DNA of 23,222 nt from Candidatus Latescibacterota bacterium (GTDB lineage: Bacteria; Latescibacterota; UBA2968; UBA8231), in contig JAJDYK010000126.1 of the NCBI GenBank assembly GCA_022825185.1, forward strand, positions 1-23,222, written 5' to 3'. Below are positions 14,607 to 21,694 of the stretch, one piece after another. Positions within the stretch are counted from its first letter, which is position 1; every line of letters begins with the position of its first letter. The position numbers were made by a program, and so were the translations under genes. Below the pieces are notes generated by a model. It ran no database searches and was not told the origin of the DNA. It was given only the letters and a program-made list of their open reading frames with translations.

Positions 14607-15458
14607 TTAGCCAGCTCGCGGAAATGGTTCGACCGGCGACTTGTCTTCTCCATCTACTTCGTACTCGTCCGGCGGAAAATTCTGGCATAGCGCGCCCTTT
14701 CGCATCACCCAATGGAAATTGCCCCAAGTGCGCGGCGAGCGGTCGGCTAGGGCCGGCGTGGTATAGACGCCAGCGATGCCAATCCGGCTCTGTGGACTCT
14801 CGTTGACCGGGCTGTAGTGCCACATGCTGCTGTGCCAGCATACTACATCGCCTGGTGCCAGCTCAATGTGCTCGACGCCGCGCTCGGCTTTTAGGGCTGC
14901 GACTCGCTCCCTTGGCAGTTCGCCGTGGATGCTGTCGGCGTAGAGTACGTGCTCGACGATCTCGGTTTTGTGGCTGCCCGGAATGAACTGCAAGCAGCCA
15001 TTTTCTCGTTTGGCCGGGTCGAGGGCCATCCAGAAGTTGAACGGCTCGGTCTCGCCATCGCGCCACAGCCCATTGTCTTGGTGCCAAGGCGTGGCTGCCC
15101 CGGTCTTGGCTGGCTTGACGAAGACGCTGCTGAACTTGAGCAGGATATCGTCACCCAAGTAATACTGCCCCAGCGGTGCCATCGCCCCAGCGTGTACCGT
15201 ATGCCAGACTAGCGGCGCGGTGTGGCACCAGCGGTTGAACTTGCGAAAGCGCTGCGCCCGCGCCTCGGGCGTATCGCCCATCGGGTCCATGGGGTCGGCG
15301 TCCGTGCGCACGTTTTCGGGCTCGGGCGTGTACAGGACGTTCTTGATCACCCCGCGCATCTCCGCCGCTTGGTCGGCCGTCGCGACCCCAGGTACTGTGA
15401 AATAGCCCTTTTCCTCCCACGCTCGGGCTTGGTCTTGGGTGGGTTGCCAGCTTTTCAT
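14607..15458 (-). CDS. PhyH-family Fe(II)/2-oxoglutarate oxygenase (copy 4)
   Basis: A 283-residue PhyH-like oxygenase close to the canonical type. It has the N-terminal QARAWEEKGYFTVPGVATADQ, the iron ligands His126 and Asp128 in PWHQDN and His214 in MWHYSPVNES, Arg225 as 2-oxoglutarate anchor, and the strand GCLQFIPGSHK. KFSSVFVKPAKTG before the proximal motif is the typical cofactor-side strand. The C-terminus ends in an acidic segment (DEYEVDGEDKSP). The ATG at 15458 has GGAGG 4 nt upstream. It is only 12 bp downstream of the enolase-superfamily gene, so the two share a message. Pairing of a PhyH with an enolase-superfamily gene recurs in this window (compare 5843-8462), which suggests oxidation and dehydration of the same kind of compound. 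Confidence 0.9.
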   Translation of the reverse strand: MKSWQPTQDQARAWEEKGYFTVPGVATADQAAEMRGVIKNVLYTPEPENVRTDADPMDPMGDTPEARAQRFRKFNRWCHTAPLVWHTVHAGAMAPLGQYYLGDDILLKFSSVFVKPAKTGAATPWHQDNGLWRDGETEPFNFWMALDPAKRENGCLQFIPGSHKTEIVEHVLYADSIHGELPRERVAALKAERGVEHIELAPGDVVCWHSSMWHYSPVNESPQSRIGIAGVYTTPALADRSPRTWGNFHWVMRKGALCQNFPPDEYEVDGEDKSPVEPFPRAG

Positions 15459-15470
15459 ACGTCCTCCGTC

Positions 15471-16610
15471 TCAGTGCTCTTCAACCACCAACGAGCTGAA
15501 TTTCTCCTCATCCCACTCCGCACCCCAACCTGGCCCATCCGGGGGCGCGATGTGCCCTTCTTCAATCAAGGGCGCGTTGAGCAAACCCCACTGCGCCCCG
15601 GTCTGCCGCAAGCTGTCGGCCGTGGCCCCGAAAAACTCGTAGAAATCGGTGTTGTCGATACAGCAGCCCAAGTGCGAGTGGACCAACCCGTCCAATGCCC
15701 CACCTCCATTCAGTTCGATATTCGCTCCGTGCAGCTCGGCCAGATGCGCCAGCTTCAGCACCTGCGTCGTCCCGTGCCGGGCATTGCCCCGCAGGCGATC
15801 AGTCGCCCCTTGGATCAGCCATTGCGCCGTTAAGTCGATGTCGTGCATCAGCATCTCGGTGCCCATCACCGGAATGGTCAACGCGCGGCACAGCTCCTGA
15901 TATTGGTTCATCTTCTGCTCGTGCATCGGCTCTTCCAACCACACGAAGTCCAGCTCTTCCAGTACGCGTCCCACTTCAATGGCCTCGCGCAAGTCATAGG
16001 AACACACGGGATCGGTGATCAACTCGTAATCCGGTCCCACGGCGTCGCGCACGGCTCTGTAAATAGGAATATCGGCCTTTCCTCCTTTATACGTGTGAAA
16101 CTTGTACGCCCCAATGCCCATTTCCTTGCCGAGTTCTATCGCCTTGAGATACCCCTCGATATCCGTATCGCCGCCGGTCAAATACGCGGGCAGTCGGGGC
16201 CGCACGCGCCCCACCAACGCATAGACCGGCAACCCTGCGGCCTTGCCCAAAATGTCCCACAGACAGTTGTCAAACGCCCCAAACCACCCCGGAGGCTGGT
16301 ACACCCACCGGGTGCCTTTCCAAAACTGCTGAAATAGCCCCTCGCGCTCCCACGGGCTCCGCCCCACCGCGTGATACCGCACGATGTCGGCCTGATAGGG
16401 AGTCATCGACGTGTCGCTGCGCCCCACAATTCCCTCGTCCGTGTGGACTTCCAAAAAGCTCTGCCCCGCCGGGCGCAATTCTTGGTTTGGCCTTCCCTGG
16501 TGCGTGTATTGTATCCTCCGCAACCCATCTACCCGCGCGATACTGTGACCGCCGCGCCCCGTGCGGCTTGGGTCTTCCAACACCAACAATTTTACCTCGG
16601 TGATTTTCAC
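15471..16610 (-). CDS. Enolase-superfamily protein with atypical active site
   Basis: A 379-residue mandelate racemase/muconate lactonizing enzyme-like protein. Mg ligands are Asp200 (LITDPVCSYD), Glu226 (WLEEPM) and Glu252 (MGTEM). The usual Lys-x-Lys on the second strand is Lys170-x-His172 (AYKFHTYKG), and the Asp-His dyad of the MR group is not visible: the C-terminal strand reads ANIELNGGGALDG, without the Pro-His motif. This makes the reaction hard to predict; a dehydratase or lyase on a sugar acid remains likely. The N-terminal 65 residues contain an insertion (EDPSRTGRGGHSIARVDGLRR). The start is a GTG at 16610 with a perfect AAGGAGGT Shine-Dalgarno site, giving the canonical KITEVK N-terminus. 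It is the first gene of the long minus-strand operon, and lies back to back with another enolase-superfamily gene. Confidence 0.88.
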   Translation of the reverse strand: MKITEVKLLVLEDPSRTGRGGHSIARVDGLRRIQYTHQGRPNQELRPAGQSFLEVHTDEGIVGRSDTSMTPYQADIVRYHAVGRSPWEREGLFQQFWKGTRWVYQPPGWFGAFDNCLWDILGKAAGLPVYALVGRVRPRLPAYLTGGDTDIEGYLKAIELGKEMGIGAYKFHTYKGGKADIPIYRAVRDAVGPDYELITDPVCSYDLREAIEVGRVLEELDFVWLEEPMHEQKMNQYQELCRALTIPVMGTEMLMHDIDLTAQWLIQGATDRLRGNARHGTTQVLKLAHLAELHGANIELNGGGALDGLVHSHLGCCIDNTDFYEFFGATADSLRQTGAQWGLLNAPLIEEGHIAPPDGPGWGAEWDEEKFSSLVVEEH

Positions 16611-16689
16611 ATTTACCTCCTTTATCGGCAAATTTGAATAACCTATATTCCCCCCACACAACCCACAACTGTCAACCTCAGGGGATTAT
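16611..16689. promoter_or_regulatory. Divergent promoter region between two enolase-superfamily genes
   Basis: This 79-bp gap must carry the start signals for both the minus-strand operon and the plus-strand gene at 16690. It contains AAGGAGGT (16615-16622, minus strand), which fixes the GTG start at 16610, an AT-rich core with GAATA and TATTC as 5-bp inverted arms around ACCTA (16636-16650), and CCTATATT (16642-16649), which also occurs as the -10-like element before the operon at 5566. I find no convincing -35 box on either strand. Sharing one short regulatory gap suggests joint control. Confidence 0.45.
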
Positions 16690-17823
16690 ATGAAAATCGC
16701 CGCCATCGAAACCTTCGATCTCACCTGCCTTCTTGAGCGCCCCTTTGGTTGGTCCCAAGGCTGGCTCGACCAGCGCAGCACCACGCTCGTCAAAGTCACC
16801 ACGGACGACGGCCTCGTCGGCTGGGGCGAAGGTGCGGCCGCCAGTCTCATCGACGGCTTGCTCGCCCCGCTGCTCATCGGCCAAGACCCCATGGACCGCG
16901 CCGGTCTGTGGGAGCGCATGTTCCACGCGCTCTACAACGGCAACAACGCCGTCGGCCTAGCCGGCAGCGCCCTTTCCGCGCTCGACATCGCCCTCTGGGA
17001 TCTCGCGGGCAAAGCCACCGGCCTCCCGGTCTACGCCCTCCTCGGCGGCAAGGTTCGCGATAAAGTCGCCGTCTATGCCACCGGCCTCTACTATACCGAA
17101 GGCGAGTTCCCCGACCGCTTGCTCGACGAGGCACGGGGCTATGTGGCCGCAGGCTTCAAAGGGATGAAGACCAAAGTCGGAGGGCTGTCCATCGCCGAGG
17201 ATGTCGCACGCATCCGCGCCCTGCGCGATGCCATCGGCCCAGACATTCACCTCATGGTCGATGCCAACGAAGCCTACAACGCCACCACGGCAATTCGCAT
17301 TGGCCAGAAGCTAGCCGACTTGGATCTGGTGTGGTTTGAAGAGCCGGTCAATGCCCAAGACTTAGACGCCTATTTGGAAGTCAAAGCCGCGCTGCCCATG
17401 GCCATTGCCGGCGGCGAAAACCTGCGCACCCGCTACGAATTCAAGCCCTACCTGACGCGCCGCGCCTACGACATTGTCCAACCCGACATCATGCACTGCG
17501 GCGGCATCACTGAGATGCACCGCATCTGCGCCATGGCCAACGCCTGCGGCATTCAGGTCAACCCCCACGTCTGGGGATCGCCCGTTATGATCGCCGCCAC
17601 GTTGCATCTTGCCGCCACCTTGCCGCCCTGCCCGCCAGCGCGCAACGTCCAGCCTTATATGCAGGAGCCGGTAATGGAGTTCGACCGCACGCCGAGCGCC
17701 ATCCGCCAAGAGCTATGCGCGGTGCCGTTTGACCAAGAGGACAGCTTTGTGCGCGTGCCAACCGGGCCGGGGTTGGGAATTGAGGTGGATGAAGAGGTGG
17801 TCGAGAGACTGAGGGCGTCTTAG
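16690..17823 (+). CDS. Mandelate racemase-type enolase-superfamily enzyme
   Basis: A 377-residue enzyme with the complete active-site set of the mandelate racemase subgroup: Lys160-x-Lys162 (MKTKVGG), Asp191 (VDANEAY), Glu217 (FEEPV), Glu243 (GGENL), Asp266 (PDIMHCGG) and His293 (NPHVWGS). These keep a constant offset of 4 from mandelate racemase itself (Lys164/166, Asp195, Glu221, Glu247, Asp270, His297). Two opposed acid/base residues allow racemisation or dehydration of a 2-hydroxy or sugar acid. Residues 13-30 form the capping loop (LLERPFGWSQGWLDQRS), which sets specificity. The ATG has AGGGGAT a few bases upstream. It is transcribed away from the long minus-strand operon, and a GNAT gene follows after 103 bp. 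The substrate is unknown. Confidence 0.92.
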   Translation: MKIAAIETFDLTCLLERPFGWSQGWLDQRSTTLVKVTTDDGLVGWGEGAAASLIDGLLAPLLIGQDPMDRAGLWERMFHALYNGNNAVGLAGSALSALDIALWDLAGKATGLPVYALLGGKVRDKVAVYATGLYYTEGEFPDRLLDEARGYVAAGFKGMKTKVGGLSIAEDVARIRALRDAIGPDIHLMVDANEAYNATTAIRIGQKLADLDLVWFEEPVNAQDLDAYLEVKAALPMAIAGGENLRTRYEFKPYLTRRAYDIVQPDIMHCGGITEMHRICAMANACGIQVNPHVWGSPVMIAATLHLAATLPPCPPARNVQPYMQEPVMEFDRTPSAIRQELCAVPFDQEDSFVRVPTGPGLGIEVDEEVVERLRAS

Positions 17824-17926
17824 CGACTGTGAGCAACCGAAACCCACCGTCGGCGGTACCATATTGGTCGTCGGGTCGATGTGCAGTACCCTGGGCAAGA
17901 GCGCGTCTTAATGGTGAGGAACACCA

Positions 17927-18538
17927 ATGAACTTTCGCATCGAAGAACAAAGCATCGACGTCCTGTCCGAATACGGCCAAGTGCCCATCGCCCTTGAAGT
18001 AAAAAGCCACTTTCGCGTCGAACTCGTCGATAATGGTTTGGGAGGAATTCGGCTGGTCGAAGAACCCGTCGATCCGTCCTACAGCAAAGACTACGACCAC
18101 TCCGGCGGCCCCGAGCGCTGGACCCGGAGAACGTGGGACCTCTCGCGGTGGATTGTCCTCGCCGCATACAGGGAACAAGAGCGCATCGGCGGAGCTATTG
18201 TCGCCTTTCACGGCGAGGGCTTAGACTACTGCGAAGGGCGCGAAGACCTCGCCGGCCTCTGGGACATTCGCGTGCGGCCCGAGTATCAAGGACGAGGTGT
18301 GGGCAGGGCGCTCTTTCAACGCGCCGAGATCTGCGCCAAGCAGCGGGGCTGCGCCCAACTCAAGATCGAGACCCAAAACATCAACGTACCCGCTTGCCGC
18401 TTCTACGCCCGCATGGGTGCCAAACTCGGTCACGTCCATCTCTACGCCTACCGTACCGAGGGCCTAGACGAGGTGCAACTGACTTGGTACAAGGATCTAC
18501 AGCCGCCGCAGACGCTAGCAGTCAAAAACAACATTTGA
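17927..18538 (+). CDS. GNAT-family N-acetyltransferase, streptothricin acetyltransferase-like
   Basis: A 203-residue acetyl-CoA-dependent N-acetyltransferase. Motif A, the pantetheine/pyrophosphate loop, is RPEYQGRGVGRALF at residues 117-130, and motif B (LKIETQNINVPACRFYARMG, 145-164) is close in form to streptothricin acetyltransferases, where ETQN..N..AC.FY is typical. About 80 N-terminal residues lie before the core strands. It could acetylate an amine-containing antibiotic or a small metabolite; the genomic setting gives no support for resistance. The ATG at 17927 has GAGGAA 6 nt upstream. It lies 35 bp before the class V aminotransferase-like gene on the same strand, so the two may be co-transcribed. 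The 103-bp gap on its left shows only a weak hairpin. Confidence 0.88.
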   Translation: MNFRIEEQSIDVLSEYGQVPIALEVKSHFRVELVDNGLGGIRLVEEPVDPSYSKDYDHSGGPERWTRRTWDLSRWIVLAAYREQERIGGAIVAFHGEGLDYCEGREDLAGLWDIRVRPEYQGRGVGRALFQRAEICAKQRGCAQLKIETQNINVPACRFYARMGAKLGHVHLYAYRTEGLDEVQLTWYKDLQPPQTLAVKNNI

Positions 18539-18573
18539 GTACAATTCAGGTTTTATACCGAGGATAACCAGAT

Positions 18574-19725
18574 ATGACAGACCTTTTCGAGAGAGTGCGC
18601 GAAGACTTCCCGCGCGTGCGGACCATGGCGTACTTCGACAACGCCTCGTCGCATCCGATCAGCGTACACTCGGCCGCGGCCCTGCACCGGTACGTCGATT
18701 GGGTCGCCAACGAGGTGGGGGAGCCGTGGTGGCCGGCCTGGGCACCGCCGCGCGACCAAGCCAAGGCCCTATTTGCCCAGCTCATCAACGCCGACCCCGG
18801 CGAAATCGCCTTTGCGCGCAGCACGGTAGAATCAGAGAGCAATATCCTCAACGGCTTGCAGGATCACTTGGCGGGCGGCAATGTGGTGATGTCGGACTTG
18901 AACTTCAGCCCCTGCATATCCAACTACAAGTTTCGCGAGCAGCAAGGTCTCGACGTGCGGATCGTCAAAAATCGCAACTGGCAAATCGACATGGCCGCCA
19001 TGGCAGACGCGGTTGACGGCAACACCCGGCTGATTTCGGTGGCATTGGTGTCAAACGTCAATGGGTATGTCGCAGATGTTGCGGCGCTGAGCAAGCTGGC
19101 TCACGACAACGGCGCGTATCTGTATGTCGATATCATGCAGGCCGCGGGCGGCGTTCCGATCGACGTCAAGGCGATGGGCATTGACTTTGCGGCTTGTTCG
19201 ACATTCAAGTGGCTGATGGGCGTCAAGGGGTTCGGGTTTCTGTACGTTCGCTCTGATCTGCAGCTCGACGTGCTCAAACCGTCTCAACCCACGGGTGGTG
19301 TGAGACTAAACTATCCCCCTTGGGTGGAAGAGCCCGATTCGGCCATTGAGGAGATTTCGTTTTTATCCCCAACCGGAGTCGGTGCCTACGAGGTCAGTTA
19401 CCCCTCGTACGAAGGAGTCGTGTGCGCCCAGGAGAGCTTGCAGTACATCCTGCGCCTCGGCGTCGATAGCATCCGCGACCACGCGAGAGACCTGACCGAT
19501 CGCCTACAGGAGGAGCTGCCAAAGCGAGGGTATAAATCGATCACGCCGCAGGGGAACGAAAGCCCCATACTCTCCTTCATAGCCCCACATCCCGAAGCTG
19601 TTCTAACCCGTTGCAGAAGTGCCAATGTTCACGTGGCGATGCGCTTCGGCAACAAGATGCGCCTCTCCCCCTCGGTGTACAACAACCACGAGGATATTGA
19701 TTGCCTCTTCGAAGCCCTGCCTTAG
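18574..19725 (+). CDS. Class V aminotransferase-like PLP enzyme
   Basis: A 383-residue fold-type I PLP enzyme of the cysteine desulfurase/isopenicillin N epimerase/kynureninase group. The PLP lysine is Lys212 in CSTFKWLMGVKGFGFLYV; Asp186 in YVDIMQAAG contacts the pyridine nitrogen and Gln189 the ring oxygen. Ser-Thr in ARSTVESESNILNG bind the phosphate. The N-terminus AYFDNASSHPIS matches the substrate strand of class V enzymes. No cysteine lies in the mobile loop position where IscS/NifS carry theirs, so desulfurase activity is unlikely; epimerase, lyase or transaminase action on an amino acid is more probable. The ATG has GAGGAT 8 nt upstream. It lies 35 bp after the GNAT gene and ends 11 bp before the convergent PhyH gene. 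Confidence 0.9.
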   Translation: MTDLFERVREDFPRVRTMAYFDNASSHPISVHSAAALHRYVDWVANEVGEPWWPAWAPPRDQAKALFAQLINADPGEIAFARSTVESESNILNGLQDHLAGGNVVMSDLNFSPCISNYKFREQQGLDVRIVKNRNWQIDMAAMADAVDGNTRLISVALVSNVNGYVADVAALSKLAHDNGAYLYVDIMQAAGGVPIDVKAMGIDFAACSTFKWLMGVKGFGFLYVRSDLQLDVLKPSQPTGGVRLNYPPWVEEPDSAIEEISFLSPTGVGAYEVSYPSYEGVVCAQESLQYILRLGVDSIRDHARDLTDRLQEELPKRGYKSITPQGNESPILSFIAPHPEAVLTRCRSANVHVAMRFGNKMRLSPSVYNNHEDIDCLFEALP

Positions 19726-19736
19726 CAGTAGTTACC

Positions 19737-20618
19737 TCACACCGAATCGGCCACCTCGGCGAGTCCGGCGTACCCGTTGCTCGGCTTGGGTCTGCGGGAA
19801 TGGTGTGAGGGCAAGAGCAGGGCTGCCTGCTGGGGAGCGGTGAGCTCGTCCCAGTAGGACGGACGCCGGCCGCGCACTCCGCCTCCGCCCCATGCCATGT
19901 GACCGGTGTTGTACTTATAGAGGATGGCCCGGCGCTGGTGGTCGGCATTCCACGGGAGAGTGCCGTGGGTACACGCCTCGCTGAAGATGATGGCGTCGCC
20001 CGCTTTGGCGTTTATCTCGGTCACGTATTCCTGGTACTGTTCCCATCTGAGCATCTTGGCCGGACAGGTCACGTTGGCCTTGTGGCTGCCGGCAATGACG
20101 CTGATGCCGCCGTCGCCTGGCCCTTCGTCGGCGAGCAGGTATTCGATGACGCAGAGGCCGGTGAAGATCTTACCCTCGCGGTAGAAATAGGGTGCGTTGT
20201 CAAAGTTGCCGTGCAGCATGCCGCCGGAACATCCCTTGTCCATTGCGATCAGACCCGGACCGTGGTCGAGCCGCCAGCCTTCCCCGAGGATCGTGTTGAG
20301 GTGCGGGATGGTTTTGGGATGCGCCAGCATTTCTCTGAAAGGCTCGCAGAACGGCCGCGGCAATTCCAACAGGCCCTCGCTGTTGCCGAGACGCGTCGAG
20401 GTGTTTTCACCCCGCAAAGCAACGGAATCGCCAAAATACTCCGGGCTTGGTGTGAGCTCCATTGAGTCGATGGCGTCGTTAGCCAGCTTCAGGTGTTCCT
20501 CGCTCAGCACGTCCCGCACGATCAAAAATCCGAGCAGGTCGAAGAGGTACTTCTCGTCGGCGGACATTTCCACCGTTTCTGCGGTGATTGAGCGCGAGGT
20601 GTTGGCGTGTTCGATCAT
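19737..20618 (-). CDS. PhyH-family protein with H-G-N motif (copy 5)
   Basis: A 293-residue PhyH-like protein. The N-terminus MSADEKYLFDLLGFLIVRDVL parallels copy 3, and GGISVIAGSHKANVTCP and EACTHGTLPWNADHQRR (distal His218, Arg229 or Arg230) are clear family features. The proximal motif is His136-Gly-Asn138 (MLHGNFDN), so there is no carboxylate two residues after the histidine; Asp140 is four residues away. From memory, L-H-G-G or similar is common in a large uncharacterised bacterial PhyH branch, so this is probably a subgroup trait rather than a defect. Residues 250-293 form a low-complexity Arg/Pro/Gly-rich tail. The ATG at 20618 has GGAG 8 nt upstream. It stands 165 bp from the next PhyH gene and converges closely on the PLP-enzyme gene. 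Confidence 0.85.
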   Translation of the reverse strand: MIEHANTSRSITAETVEMSADEKYLFDLLGFLIVRDVLSEEHLKLANDAIDSMELTPSPEYFGDSVALRGENTSTRLGNSEGLLELPRPFCEPFREMLAHPKTIPHLNTILGEGWRLDHGPGLIAMDKGCSGGMLHGNFDNAPYFYREGKIFTGLCVIEYLLADEGPGDGGISVIAGSHKANVTCPAKMLRWEQYQEYVTEINAKAGDAIIFSEACTHGTLPWNADHQRRAILYKYNTGHMAWGGGGVRGRRPSYWDELTAPQQAALLLPSHHSRRPKPSNGYAGLAEVADSV

Positions 20619-20783
20619 GGCTGTTCTCCGTAGGATGGAGGGTTGAAAGATTGGTTACAGGAGCCTTTATCGACAAAATGCCCCGAGCGGGTACGGTGTG
20701 CAAGGCCAATTTCCATCGCTGGTTCGCTCACTGATCCGCCGGTTTGCAGCAGTCTTTGGCGCTTCTGCACCCGGTTAACGACG

Positions 20784-21545
20784 CTAGGTTTCGTACATCA
20801 CCGGGCAAATCTGGGGATCGTCCAAATGCGCGGTGTAGTAGCCGTGGTCGCCGGGCACTGGCACGGCTCGTTCGTCGCGCAAATGCACGGCCAAGCTCCA
20901 GCGTGCCGCATCCGAGACATTGGCGTTGGAGCCGTGGTAGGTCAGGCAGTGGTGGACGCTAAGCCCGCCTAAGGGCATCAGCGCCGACACTTCCTCCCAA
21001 GTCTCGCCCGCTGGCACCGCGATGTCCTCGCGCAGCTTGTGCTGGTCCTTGTCGAAGAAATTCCCCTGGTCTAAAAAGCCCCAACGGTGCGACCCGCGCA
21101 CAAAGCGCATCGGTCCCAACTCCTCTTCCACATCGCACAGCGCGATCCACGCCGTAAAAAGCCCTTCGTCCTGCTGCCACATGCGCCAGTACTGCCGGTC
21201 CTGGTGCCAGCCGACGTGCCCTGCGGTCGCGGACCCCGACGGCTTGATCAGCAACTGGCTCGCCCACACTTGCACTCGCTGTGCGCCCGTTATCTCGGCG
21301 ACCTTGCGTCCCACTTGTGGACAAGTCACCAATCCATAGAGTCCGGTATCCGACCGATGCGGATTGTTGATCTTGCACAACACGGCTGGATCGTACCCGG
21401 GATGCTCAGTCGGCGGCAGTTCCATATCAAACTTCCCATCGCGCACGGCTACCATTCCCTGCAATGCCTTTGCCAACACATCGTCCGGCGCGATCTGCTC
21501 ATCCGCGATGCAATACCCATCTCGCTCGTACTGAGTTTGTCCCAT
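20784..21545 (-). CDS. PhyH-family Fe(II)/2-oxoglutarate oxygenase (copy 6)
   Basis: A 253-residue PhyH-like oxygenase with canonical ligands: His114 and Asp116 in GWHQDRQYW, His204 in TYHGSNANVS and Arg215 following it. ELGPMRFVRGSHRWG is the conserved strand. VWASQLLIKPSG precedes the proximal motif as in typical members. The start at 21545 is preferred to an in-frame ATG at 21572 because GGAGA lies 8 nt upstream of it; the upstream start has no Shine-Dalgarno site and would overlap the gene relic at 21571-21659. It is separated by 165 bp from PhyH copy 5, and that gap holds no gene or clear signal. No enolase-superfamily gene adjoins it now, but the relic on its upstream side suggests one did. 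Confidence 0.9.
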   Translation of the reverse strand: MGQTQYERDGYCIADEQIAPDDVLAKALQGMVAVRDGKFDMELPPTEHPGYDPAVLCKINNPHRSDTGLYGLVTCPQVGRKVAEITGAQRVQVWASQLLIKPSGSATAGHVGWHQDRQYWRMWQQDEGLFTAWIALCDVEEELGPMRFVRGSHRWGFLDQGNFFDKDQHKLREDIAVPAGETWEEVSALMPLGGLSVHHCLTYHGSNANVSDAARWSLAVHLRDERAVPVPGDHGYYTAHLDDPQICPVMYET

Positions 21546-21570
21546 CAGAAGTTCTCCAACGTTAAATTGC

Positions 21571-21659
21571 ATAAAATCGCCGCCATCGGAGTCTCGCGCG
21601 TCGAATACCAGACCATTGAGTTAGCAACTTGGCGCGAGGCAAAGCGGTGTTTATGTTGA
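21571..21659 (+). pseudogene. Relic of the 5' end of an enolase-superfamily gene
   Basis: The plus strand from 21573 reads KIAAIGVSRVEYQTIELATW followed by REAKRCLC and a TGA stop. This looks like the first strand of a mandelate racemase-type protein. The DNA ATAAAATCGCCGCCATCG (21571-21588) equals the first 19 bases of the gene at 16690 with one base missing, the G of the ATG. The relic therefore has no start codon and ends after about 28 codons, with no trace of the remainder. An alternative is chance similarity in a short stretch; the match to a canonical N-terminus and the single-base loss make decay more likely. Confidence 0.4.
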
Positions 21660-21694
21660 GCAGGGCTTAACTCAACTCAAACAGAAGACGGACC

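Noticed and set aside
17830..17860. Possible terminator after the enolase-superfamily gene (ACCG/CGGT arms)
   Set aside because: The stem is only about 4 bp and no T-run follows.
18535..18559. Promoter-like TTGAGT and TATACC before the class V PLP gene
   Set aside because: The spacer is 13 bp, too short for a sigma70 promoter.
20619..20783. Gap between the last two PhyH genes
   Set aside because: I find no coding pattern, hairpin or convincing promoter; open frames there are short and motif-free.
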